Counted from the first letter of the stretch, positions 1-5,979 are shown. The stretch: DNA of 6,014 nucleotides from Chloroflexota bacterium (GCA_010092775.1 JAADYZ010000077.1:1-6014), one strand, 5' to 3'. The notes: a model not told the origin generated them from the letters alone. Made by a program: numbers and translations.

Positions 1-612
1 CAAAGGGATGGGCAGCGGGAAGATGATCTCTGGTGAATTGCGGATGACTTCATAGCCGGTCAGGAGGAGCAGGTTGCGCATATCGGGCAGGGTGAGCCAG
101 TTTTGCAGCAGCGTCGGGCGCGCTACGCTGAGACTCTGCCCGATCTTGATCGGAATCTCCCACACGCGGCTGTAAAAGTTCAGCAGGATGCGAGTCTGTG
201 GACCGCAGAGCGGGCGCAGCCGCTCCAGTAGCGTTTGGACATCCCATAGATCGTTGACCAGGTCCGACAGGATGATCACATCAAAGGTCGATTTAAGCGG
301 CAAGTCTTCCGCATCCGCGACGATAAAGTGTAGATCAGGATGACGCTGACTCGCTAAGCTGATGATAGTGGGTGAGAAGTCCACGCCAAGGCCAAAACTG
401 GGTTTGAGGGAGGCCAATAAATCGCCTTGACCACAGCCCAGTTCCAATACGCGCCGCCCCGGTGCCACATGAAAGGCGAACAGCTCACGCAGGCGTTGAT
501 GGTAAAAGGCACCCCAGGAGCGTCGACCGCCCCAGGCTTGAGCGACCTGTTCCCAATGCGCGCGGCGCTCAGCCAGATAGGATCGACGGGGTGTGATGTT
601 CGAGTGTGTCAT
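1..612 (-). CDS. Class I SAM-dependent methyltransferase, N-terminal part (truncated by window edge)
   Basis: The minus-strand frame is open from an ATG at 612-610 to the left edge (204 codons, no stop), so the C-terminus lies outside the window. Residues about 52-66 contain the glycine-rich SAM-binding motif I (VLELGCGQGDLL). An acidic residue ends the next strand (GVDFS, D78), and an acidic motif follows at about 98-106 (VADAEDLPL). Then come a motif-IV-like strand (FDVIILSDLVNDL, about 110-122) and a late strand with NFYSRVWE (145-152). This is a Rossmann-fold methyltransferase; the acceptor is unknown. The pattern NFYSRxWE followed by QNWLTLPDMRNLL resembles a family that is often fused to a C-terminal family 2 glycosyltransferase, so such a domain may lie beyond the edge (inference). 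An in-frame stop at 690-688 and the absence of any other upstream ATG, GTG or TTG fix the start. Only a weak AGG precedes it as ribosome site. It diverges from the acetyltransferase gene. Confidence 0.88.
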   Translation of the reverse strand, partial: MTHSNITPRRSYLAERRAHWEQVAQAWGGRRSWGAFYHQRLRELFAFHVAPGRRVLELGCGQGDLLASLKPSFGLGVDFSPTIISLASQRHPDLHFIVADAEDLPLKSTFDVIILSDLVNDLWDVQTLLERLRPLCGPQTRILLNFYSRVWEIPIKIGQSLSVARPTLLQNWLTLPDMRNLLLLTGYEVIRNSPEIIFPLPIPL

Positions 613-723
613 GGAATTAACCTGTGGCTGCGCCTCAGCCAGGCGGGCGGGAAACTTGAGATTGAGGAAGCCATACGCTAAGGTGAATCAAGTTCTCGTT
701 TGCTTTGACTAACATCCTTGAAA

Positions 724-1605
724 ATGATGGCCTCACCAACTATAGCTATTTCGGCGCCAGATCGACAAGAATATTCTCAGGTCATTCGCCTGATGAGTAT
801 GGCGTCACGTCGGCATTTGCACCTCGATTGGCGCACCATGGCCCAATGGATGCCCCACCCTGACTTGCGGGGGCTGGTGTCTCGGCAAAACAGCCTGATC
901 AAGGCGTTTATGGGCGCAACCTTGCACCACCCATCGCCACACGGCAGCGATCAGACGCAGGTGGCCTGGCTGCGTTTCGCGATGCCAGCCAACCCCTTTG
1001 GGGTGGATCGCCAGCTTGATATGCTGTGGGAAGCGCTGCTCAGCCAGCTACAGGCTGATGGCGTGCAGCGGGTGGCTTTCCTGACCTCTGATCGCTGGGC
1101 CGAAGCCATTGCGCGGCGTTGGGGCTTTGACCGCCTCACCCAGATTGTCACCCTGGTGCGTGTCGCCTCAGATCTTCCAGCGGCCCCGCCGACACCGTTC
1201 AGCACGATCGACGTGAGGCGGCGCGATATTGAGCAGATCAGTGCGGTTGATGCCACAGCATTCGAAGCACTTTGGCAATACAGTGCCGAAACACTCGACG
1301 TGGCTGCACGCGAAGCCGCCACCTTTACCGCCATATCAGATGGTGAACGCTTCCTCGGCTACCAGCTCAGCACCCGCTATATTAACAGCGCTCATCTAGC
1401 GCGATTGGCGGTCCGCCCGGATCAACAAGGACGCGGCCTGGGCAAGGTGTTGGTAGCACAGATGCTCAACTTCTTTGCCCAGCGCGGTATTGACGAGGTC
1501 ACCGTCAATACTCAGGCAGACAATGAGCGCTCACTGCGCCTGTACAAGAAGATGGGCTTCAACCAGAAGGGGCGCGGCGTTCCGGTTTATATCCTCACGC
1601 TGTGA
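724..1605 (+). CDS. Tandem-GNAT N-acetyltransferase
   Basis: The 293-residue protein has a clear C-terminal GNAT domain. Counted from the TTG at 718, acetyl-CoA-binding motif A is at 227-246 (LARLAVRPDQQGRGLGK, with the Q-x-x-G-x-G loop), and motif B is at 262-281 (NTQADNERSLRLYKKMGF). The N-terminal half (about 10-150) looks like a second, degenerate GNAT fold: it ends in a motif-B-like helix (RWAEAIARRWGF, 126-137) but lacks a recognisable Q/R-x-x-G-x-G loop. Such tandem proteins transfer an acetyl group from acetyl-CoA to an amine; the substrate cannot be read from the sequence. The frame can start at TTG 718, ATG 724 or ATG 727. I chose 724 because ATG is preferred, but no Shine-Dalgarno sequence is visible for any of them, so the start is uncertain by a few codons. 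The 111-base spacer to the divergent methyltransferase has no convincing paired promoter boxes. Confidence 0.87.
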   Translation: MMASPTIAISAPDRQEYSQVIRLMSMASRRHLHLDWRTMAQWMPHPDLRGLVSRQNSLIKAFMGATLHHPSPHGSDQTQVAWLRFAMPANPFGVDRQLDMLWEALLSQLQADGVQRVAFLTSDRWAEAIARRWGFDRLTQIVTLVRVASDLPAAPPTPFSTIDVRRRDIEQISAVDATAFEALWQYSAETLDVAAREAATFTAISDGERFLGYQLSTRYINSAHLARLAVRPDQQGRGLGKVLVAQMLNFFAQRGIDEVTVNTQADNERSLRLYKKMGFNQKGRGVPVYILTL

Positions 1606-1648
1606 CGCTAGCTGTCATCTTGCCGTGTTAAAGTCTTGACATAAAGCA

Positions 1649-1680
1649 GCGGCGCAGCCCAATCAGGTCCTGCGTTCCGC
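1649..1680 (+). repeat. Bulged inverted repeat (hairpin) in the structured intergenic region
   Basis: GCGG-CGCAG (1649-1657) pairs with CTGCG (1670-1674) and CCGC (1677-1680). This gives nine base pairs with a 2-base TT bulge and a 12-base loop. No T-run follows, so it is not a normal intrinsic terminator for the acetyltransferase gene ending 43 bases upstream. It is the first of a series of helices that runs to 1907 and could be the 5' part of one RNA. Confidence 0.5.
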
Positions 1681-1694
1681 GATAAGGCTCCTGT

Positions 1695-1727
1695 TAAGCT
1701 GTATGCGGCAGGGCCGCATACAGCTTA
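1695..1727 (+). repeat. Perfect 15-bp inverted repeat (stable hairpin)
   Basis: TAAGCTGTATGCGGC (1695-1709) is perfectly complementary to GCCGCATACAGCTTA (1713-1727) around a 3-base AGG loop. In RNA this is a very stable hairpin. What follows is ATGTTTCC, with only three T in a row, so it is a poor rho-independent terminator, although it might stop some read-through from the acetyltransferase gene. Its last three bases are shared with the closing stem of the next structured domain, so the two folds compete at the boundary. The start of the stem superficially resembles group II intron domain V, but the two-base bulge and the conserved GNRA-capped distal helix are absent. Confidence 0.75.
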
Positions 1728-1907
1728 TGTTTCCGTGCGGGCTGGTCAACGCCAGCCCCATGGGGCAGCGCTCGACCCGGGCTTGCAGTCTGGGGGATAC
1801 CCATCGGCCAAAATGGGCGGCAGAAGACCGCCGCTTTGCGGACCGGTGTTAACCCAGGCTCCCCCGCAGTAGGGCGCGGCACCGACCAGTCCGCCTGGGA
1901 AACGTAG
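1725..1907 (+). ncRNA. Candidate structured RNA upstream of the SPFH-RT pair (possible retron msr-msd)
   Basis: A long-range stem closes this segment. Bases 1725-1734 pair with 1898-1907 (ten pairs, two of them G-U). After a small internal loop (GT against CTG), 1737-1747 pairs with 1884-1894 (eleven pairs, one G-U). About 136 nt are enclosed and hold further helices: GCCC/GGGC at 1755-1766, GGGGGA/TCCCCC (1792-1797 with 1860-1865), CCCAT/ATGGG (1800-1804 with 1813-1817), and a bulged hairpin ACCGCCGC-TTT-GCGG-AC-CGGT (1827-1847). It ends 43 bases before the SPFH start codon. In retrons, a1/a2 repeats close the msr-msd RNA immediately upstream of the accessory and RT genes; position and size fit. 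I could not place the conserved branching G or a clear msr/msd boundary, and no Rfam family is recognised by eye. A cis-regulatory leader for the operon is the main alternative. The pairings are seen; the retron role is inference. Confidence 0.45.
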
Positions 1908-1934
1908 CCATCTGTACTGTAATCGTCATCATCC

Positions 1935-1940
1935 GGGAGA
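1935..1940 (+). promoter_or_regulatory. Probable ribosome binding site of the SPFH gene
   Basis: GGGAGA lies 10-11 bases before the ATG at 1951, a slightly long spacing. An in-frame stop at 1942-1944 rules out any earlier start. Another ATG at 1941, in a different frame, would encode only about 19 residues before a stop and is unlikely to be used. Confidence 0.5.
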
Positions 1941-1950
1941 ATGAAAGCTT

Positions 1951-2709
1951 ATGTTATTGGAACCGTCCCCTCGCGCGTTTTCCTTTGGCCTACGTCATGA
2001 AGTCATCATCTGGGAATATGAACGGGCGCTCCTGTTCAAGAATGGCCAATTTCAGCGCATGCTGGAACCGGGCCGCTATGAATTCTGGCGCTGGGAACGC
2101 ATTCGTATTTTGGTGGTCAGCTTGCGCCAGATGAGTGAAGTGGTCAATAGTCAGGCGATTCTGACAGCTGATAAAATTGAGGTGCGCGTCAGCTTGATCG
2201 CCCAATATCAGGTTGAAGACCCACAGTTGGCTGTCAGCGCAGTCGAGAGTTACAGCGAACAGCTCTATCAGGATTTGCAGTTGACTCTGCGCGACCTCAT
2301 CTCCGGCTATGAAATCGACCCCCTGCTCGAAGCTCGCGCTGAGTTGGGTGAGAACCTCTTGCAAGCGGTGGCTCCGCGTGCTCAAGCATACGGCGTGACC
2401 CTCTCACGGGTGGGCATTCGCGATATTGTGCTGCCGGGGTCGGTGCGTAATGTGTTCTTGCGTGAGGTTGAGGCAGATCGTGAAGGGCGCGCTGATCTGG
2501 TCAAGGCTCGTCACGAGGTCGCTGCCGCCCGCGCCCGCGCCAATACGGCCAAGATTCTGGCACAGAACCCCAATGTAGCCCGGATGCAGGAACTGGATAC
2601 CTTGGTCAAGCTGGCCGGACGCAACGGCAGCGTGGTGGTCTTGCCGAATATGGCTGATTTGCTGGTGCCACGCGCCAATTCGACTGAGGACAGCGAAGAC
2701 AGGAGTTAG
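1951..2709 (+). CDS. SPFH/band-7 domain protein (slipin-like), soluble form
   Basis: The 252-residue protein matches the stomatin/prohibitin/flotillin/HflK-C (SPFH) family. Residues about 15-50 give the first strands (ERALLFKNGQF then EPGRYEFW, the usual ER-x-V-x-x-x-G-x-F...PG pattern). The core continues with ILTADKIEVRVSLIAQYQVEDPQLAV and the helix LRDLISGYEIDPLLEAR. The strand YGVTLSRVGIRDIVLPGSVRNVFLREVEADREGR (about 147-180) marks the start of the C-terminal coiled coil (about 171-205, rich in Ala, Arg and Glu). The end has VVVLPN (228-233), as in slipins. Family members oligomerise into rings on membranes and often control proteases or membrane domains. This one lacks the N-terminal hydrophobic segment of slipins, so it may be cytosolic or peripherally bound. 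It is followed three bases later by the RT gene, which suggests a joint function. Its exact role is unknown. Confidence 0.87.
   Translation: MLLEPSPRAFSFGLRHEVIIWEYERALLFKNGQFQRMLEPGRYEFWRWERIRILVVSLRQMSEVVNSQAILTADKIEVRVSLIAQYQVEDPQLAVSAVESYSEQLYQDLQLTLRDLISGYEIDPLLEARAELGENLLQAVAPRAQAYGVTLSRVGIRDIVLPGSVRNVFLREVEADREGRADLVKARHEVAAARARANTAKILAQNPNVARMQELDTLVKLAGRNGSVVVLPNMADLLVPRANSTEDSEDRS
2701..2705 (+). promoter_or_regulatory. Ribosome binding site of the reverse transcriptase gene, inside the end of the SPFH gene
   Basis: AGGAG lies seven bases before the ATG at 2713 and overlaps the last codons of the SPFH gene, whose stop is at 2707-2709. This places RT translation directly behind SPFH translation, so the two proteins are probably made from one mRNA with coupling. 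Confidence 0.75.
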
Positions 2710-2712
2710 CCC

Positions 2713-3669
2713 ATGCTGCGCGACATCTTGCCTGCGCCGATTGTCGATTTGCTGACGCAATCCCTGGGCGTGTCTCTTCGACGCCCAAGGGGATTTAGTC
2801 CTCCGGCCGGTGACACCTGGATCATCTACCACTTCTTTCGTTACACGCTTGCCATGCGAGATGAAGACGCCCGCGCTTTTCTAGCGGGTGGCAAACCGCC
2901 GAAAGGATTTACCTATCGCCATTTCACCGTTCCGAAGAAAGACGGCAGCGATCGACAGCTTGTCGAGCCGGGTTACGCCTTGAAGGCTGTCCAGCGGCGT
3001 ATTTTGCGTCTGCTTGAGGCGCGCGGGGTGACAAATCCGGCGGCGCTAGCCTTTCGCAAAGGGCGCTCGATTGCCGATCACGCCTGGACGCACGCTGGGG
3101 CTGCCATCATCATCACAGCGGATATTGAGGATTTCTTCCTGAGTACCAGTCATCGGCGGGTGCGCGAGGTCTTTCACTCGATCGGCTATGTTGATGATCG
3201 GGCACACTATCTCACCCGGCTGACCACCTATCGCGGATCGCTGCCACAGGGTGCGCCGACCAGCCCCATCCTCAGTAATCTGGTTAACGCGGAGATGGAC
3301 AAGCAGATTGCACGCCGCACTAGTGAGAGTGGCGGGCGCTACACACGCTATGCTGACGATATGGCCTTTAGTTGGCCGGATCGCTTTCGCCCACCGGGAG
3401 ATTTCGAGCAGACAATTCGGGGGATTCTGCGTGAGCATGGCTATCGACTCCATCCGCGCAAAGGGTGGCGGGTTTGGCTGCGCCGCGACGAACCCGAACT
3501 GACCGGTTTGATCTTGACTCGGCGCGGCGGAGTCGACATTCCTGACTCGATGAAGGTGATAATGCGCGAACTAGAGAAGGGGCAATCTGAAGATCAGGCT
3601 CAGCGCTTGAGCGGCTACGAAGGATTCCGCCACATGGTGCAAGCTACGCGCCGTCGCTACCGAGCCTGA
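2713..3669 (+). CDS. Retron-type reverse transcriptase
   Basis: The 318-residue protein is a stand-alone RNA-directed DNA polymerase of retron size, without intron maturase, endonuclease or DGR features. Motifs in order: FTVPKKDGSDRQL with LKAVQRRIL (about 70-98, finger region RT1); AFRKGRSIADHAWTH (113-127), matching the retron-specific NAxxH region but with HAWTH; DIEDFF (137-142, catalytic Asp137); LPQGAPTSPILSNL (177-190, RT4 in its QG-x-x-x-SP form); YTRYADDMAFS (210-220, catalytic Asp215 and Asp216); and LTG (263-265), matching the retron VTG region that recognises its own RNA. A short basic C-terminal thumb-like part follows (about 280-318). Retron RTs prime cDNA from a 2'-OH of their ncRNA to make msDNA, and many retrons act in phage defence with a partner protein. 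Here the partner would be the upstream SPFH protein. The RT call is firm; a non-retron bacterial RT lineage (for example Abi- or UG-type) remains possible. Confidence 0.9.
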   Translation: MLRDILPAPIVDLLTQSLGVSLRRPRGFSPPAGDTWIIYHFFRYTLAMRDEDARAFLAGGKPPKGFTYRHFTVPKKDGSDRQLVEPGYALKAVQRRILRLLEARGVTNPAALAFRKGRSIADHAWTHAGAAIIITADIEDFFLSTSHRRVREVFHSIGYVDDRAHYLTRLTTYRGSLPQGAPTSPILSNLVNAEMDKQIARRTSESGGRYTRYADDMAFSWPDRFRPPGDFEQTIRGILREHGYRLHPRKGWRVWLRRDEPELTGLILTRRGGVDIPDSMKVIMRELEKGQSEDQAQRLSGYEGFRHMVQATRRRYRA

Positions 3670-3677
3670 TGTGCGAG

Positions 3678-3714
3678 ACAAAATGGGGCCCCGTTGAGCG
3701 AGGCCCCATTTTGT
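3678..3714 (+). terminator. Bidirectional intrinsic terminator between convergent genes
   Basis: ACAAAATGGGGCC (3678-3690) pairs perfectly with GGCCCCATTTTGT (3702-3714) around an 11-base loop. The GC-rich core is flanked by A-runs on one side and T-runs on the other, so it can end transcription both from the RT operon (stop at 3669) and from the minus-strand binding-protein gene (stop at 3729). Confidence 0.88.
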
Positions 3715-3728
3715 TCTACAAAGGCCTG

Positions 3729-5831
3729 TTAGCCCTCACAGGCTCCACTTTCATCGAAAGTCCAGGTGTGGATGTTCCAGGTCGTCAAGTTGGCTGGGCC
3801 GACTTCCGGACCACAGAGGTTCGGTGAGTAGGCTTCGACTACTAAACGCTGGAACAAGGGCAGACTCGGCAGATCTTCCGCGAAGACGATCTGGAAATCC
3901 TGATAGAAGGGCAGACGCTCTTCGGGCGTCAGGACGTTGCTGCCGTCCCACAGCAGTTGGGTGGCTTCGGTATTGCACCAACCCAAGCGATTGCCACCCT
4001 CATAGTCATCATATGGATCGGGGATGTTCTCATTCTGAACGACCTCAAATCCATCGGGCAGTTGTCCTGCTTCGGGCCGACCAAAGCTCAGGAAGCTGCG
4101 CAAGTTCTCATCGAAAGCCCCTTGCGACCAACCTGCGCCCGGCAGGGTAACTTCGCTCTCCAATTCAGGATAGGCTTCGATCAGGTTACCTGCTGCCAGG
4201 AATTCACCGTCAGGCGTGCGATAGACGTTCTCGCCTGCGTAGAGGAAGAGTGCGCCGGGGTCTGGGTCAGACACCCAGGCGAACTCACCAATTTGATAGG
4301 TGCGCGCGCGTAGTGGACCGTCGGGCGGTGCGCCAAACCATACCGAGGCTGGCAGCAGATCGATATTGACCTGGAAGCCAATGTCGGCCATGCTGGCCTG
4401 GAACAAGGTTGAGAGCTGTTCACGCATCGCGTTTCCGCTGGTCGTGTGGAAGGTCGCTTCGAGTTCGCTGCCCGCTGGAACGGTCCAGGAGCCGCGACCG
4501 CAGCTATATTCACCCGATAGATCAGAGGTGGCTTCGACCACACCGTTGCCGTCAGCGTCTTCCCAGCCCGCTTCCGCCAATAAGGCGATCGCTTGATCGG
4601 GATCAAAAGGATAGTATTCGGCGGTGTCCGGGTTGTAAGCCCAGTGATCACTCGGTAGGTAACTCGTGAGCGGATCAACCTCACCGAACAGGATGCTTTC
4701 TGTCATCTCGAGCCGATTCGTCCCGTAGGCAATCGCCTGGCGGACACGTAAGTCAGCGAAGAGCGCAAGGCCGTTCAACTGAGTGCTGCCATCTTCGCGT
4801 GGCGCCACATTGAAGTCGATGTGTTCCCAGACGGTGCCGGGAATCGCATCGTATCGGATCAAGCCCTGGTCGGCGCTTTGCTGGATGAAAGGCACCTGTG
4901 TGAGCTGCAAGCCGTCGCTGGTAGCATAGTCACACTCGCCAGCCAGGGTTGCTGCTAACAGCGCGTTGGTATCGGAGATGAAGCGGAAGATCAGATTGGG
5001 GGTCGCGACTTCGCCGCCCCACCAACCGTCGACCGCCTGCATCACGATCCGATCGCCCTCAATCCATTCGACATATTCATAGGGGCCGAGTACCGGGTTC
5101 GGCAGACGGACCCAATCTTGTTCGAGGATTTCGGACGGCAGCAGATCGCCCAAGATGTGCTGTGGTAGAGGCGCACCACCGGTTCCATTCACGGTGCTCA
5201 GTGGCGGTTGGAAGTACAGCGGCGACAGCAGCCCGGCGTCATAGGTGACTTTGAGGGTGTGGTCGTCGATAGCTTCCAGGGTGATGGTGTCTAGACCGCC
5301 GCGCGAGACTGCGCCCGAGTCGGGATCTAGCACAACGTCTTGAGTGTAGATAATATCATTGACTGTGAAGGGGGTGCCGTCGGACCAGGTGATCTCTGGC
5401 TTGAAGTTGAAGGTAACAGAGAGAACAGCTTCAGAGCCAGTGCCCTCGATCTCTGCGATTCCTCCGGCGCTCCCTTCGAAGGTCGGGAATTCATTATCTA
5501 CTAGCATGTAGGTTTCGTAGAAGAACCCGCGATCGTTGATCCATCCGCTTGGGTCAGCAGCTTGCAGCACCATTGAGGTCACGAACATGTTGCTGTTCAG
5601 ACCGTAGAGGCTGTCTGGCTCCTGAGACATGCAGACGATGATCGTATCTTGGACGGGTGCTTCGGTCGCTTCTTCAGTGACCTCGACGACGACCGTCTCG
5701 ACGATGGCCTCGCCCGCTTCCGTCGTCACGAACTCTGTGACGATCACCGTTTCGATGCCACCTGAACAGGCGGCCATTGCGAACGCGGCGATAAGACCTA
5801 AAGCAACAAACAACAAACGACGTTTGGTCAT
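3729..5831 (-). CDS. ABC transporter substrate-binding lipoprotein, family 5 (peptide/nickel type)
   Basis: The 700-residue protein starts with a lipoprotein signal peptide: basic MTKRR, a hydrophobic stretch, then AMAAC with the lipidated Cys at residue 22. A linker at about 27-62, rich in Val, Thr and Glu, tethers the binding domain to the membrane. The family 5 signature appears at about 147-158 (ITWSDGTPFTVNDI, Trp149). Further family features follow: VRQAIAYGTNRLEM near the middle, then a helix-strand block around MREQLSTLFQASMADIGFQVNIDLL. It would capture an extracellular oligopeptide or similar solute for an ABC permease not seen in this window; the ligand cannot be predicted. It is longer than the usual 500-600 residues, partly because of the linker and inserts. 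AAGGAGG (complement of 5843-5849) sits 11 bases upstream of the ATG. The composition is typical of Chloroflexota lipoproteins. It converges on the RT operon and is probably unrelated to it. Confidence 0.93.
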   Translation of the reverse strand: MTKRRLLFVALGLIAAFAMAACSGGIETVIVTEFVTTEAGEAIVETVVVEVTEEATEAPVQDTIIVCMSQEPDSLYGLNSNMFVTSMVLQAADPSGWINDRGFFYETYMLVDNEFPTFEGSAGGIAEIEGTGSEAVLSVTFNFKPEITWSDGTPFTVNDIIYTQDVVLDPDSGAVSRGGLDTITLEAIDDHTLKVTYDAGLLSPLYFQPPLSTVNGTGGAPLPQHILGDLLPSEILEQDWVRLPNPVLGPYEYVEWIEGDRIVMQAVDGWWGGEVATPNLIFRFISDTNALLAATLAGECDYATSDGLQLTQVPFIQQSADQGLIRYDAIPGTVWEHIDFNVAPREDGSTQLNGLALFADLRVRQAIAYGTNRLEMTESILFGEVDPLTSYLPSDHWAYNPDTAEYYPFDPDQAIALLAEAGWEDADGNGVVEATSDLSGEYSCGRGSWTVPAGSELEATFHTTSGNAMREQLSTLFQASMADIGFQVNIDLLPASVWFGAPPDGPLRARTYQIGEFAWVSDPDPGALFLYAGENVYRTPDGEFLAAGNLIEAYPELESEVTLPGAGWSQGAFDENLRSFLSFGRPEAGQLPDGFEVVQNENIPDPYDDYEGGNRLGWCNTEATQLLWDGSNVLTPEERLPFYQDFQIVFAEDLPSLPLFQRLVVEAYSPNLCGPEVGPANLTTWNIHTWTFDESGACEG

Positions 5832-5876
5832 ACAGGTTTACTCCTCCTTAGAGTAGGTCTATAGATGGTGTCGTAG

Positions 5877-5892
5877 AACCAGGAATCTGGTT
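5877..5892. repeat. 16-bp palindrome in the binding-protein leader
   Basis: AACCAG-GAAT-CTGGTT is a perfect 6-bp inverted repeat with a 4-base spacer, 46 bases upstream of the start codon of the minus-strand lipoprotein gene. It has the size of an operator for a dimeric regulator and could also form a small hairpin in the mRNA leader. No clear -35/-10 pair is visible beside it, so its role is open. Confidence 0.4.
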
Positions 5893-5901
5893 ACGATCGG
5901 A

Positions 5902-5920
5902 CATCGATTCTCTGTCGATG
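5902..5920. repeat. Second inverted repeat in the binding-protein leader
   Basis: CATCGA (5902-5907) and TCGATG (5915-5920) are exact complements around a 7-base spacer. It lies ten bases from the neighbouring palindrome, so the two may act as a pair of operator sites or as leader hairpins. Confidence 0.3.
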
Positions 5921-5956
5921 GGAGCCTCCTTTGCGTCTTGGGTTGGGGGTAAAGTC

Positions 5957-5979
5957 GACGGGTGTTTAGCTAACCCGTC
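5957..5979. repeat. Inverted repeat near the right edge
   Basis: GACGGGT (5957-5963) pairs with ACCCGTC (5973-5979) across a 9-base loop. Neither side has a strong T-run, so it is at best a weak terminator. The 183 bases to the right of the lipoprotein start (5832-6014) show no gene that I can support. Confidence 0.35.

Noticed and set aside
427..681. An 84-codon plus-strand open frame opposite the methyltransferase
   Set aside because: It is antisense to a gene with clear SAM-binding motifs and has no recognisable domain.
1603..1617. TGAC...GTCA inverted repeat at the acetyltransferase stop as a terminator
   Set aside because: Only four pairs form and there is no T-run; too weak to call.
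1636..1641. TTGACA as a -35 box for the SPFH-RT operon or its RNA
   Set aside because: It matches the consensus exactly, but no acceptable -10 hexamer lies 16-18 bases downstream (around 1658-1665), so I do not call a promoter.
1695..1747. Group II intron relic (AGCTGTATGC start like domain V; GTGCG at 1735-1739 like an intron 5' end)
   Set aside because: The hairpin is a perfect stem lacking the domain V bulge and catalytic triad layout, the GTGCG lies after rather than before it, and the RT lacks maturase and endonuclease domains.
1694..1882. A 62-codon minus-strand open frame within the structured intergenic region
   Set aside because: The predicted peptide has no recognisable domain, is Pro/Ala-rich as expected from GC-rich noncoding DNA, and overlaps strong inverted repeats that explain the sequence better.
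2713..3669. Diversity-generating retroelement
   Set aside because: The RT has QGAPTSP rather than the DGR-type SQ motif, and I see no template/variable repeat pair or Avd-like gene in the window.
5629..5856. A 75-codon plus-strand open frame rich in Thr, Val and Ser
   Set aside because: It is the antisense shadow of the lipoprotein signal peptide and its low-complexity Val/Thr/Glu linker.
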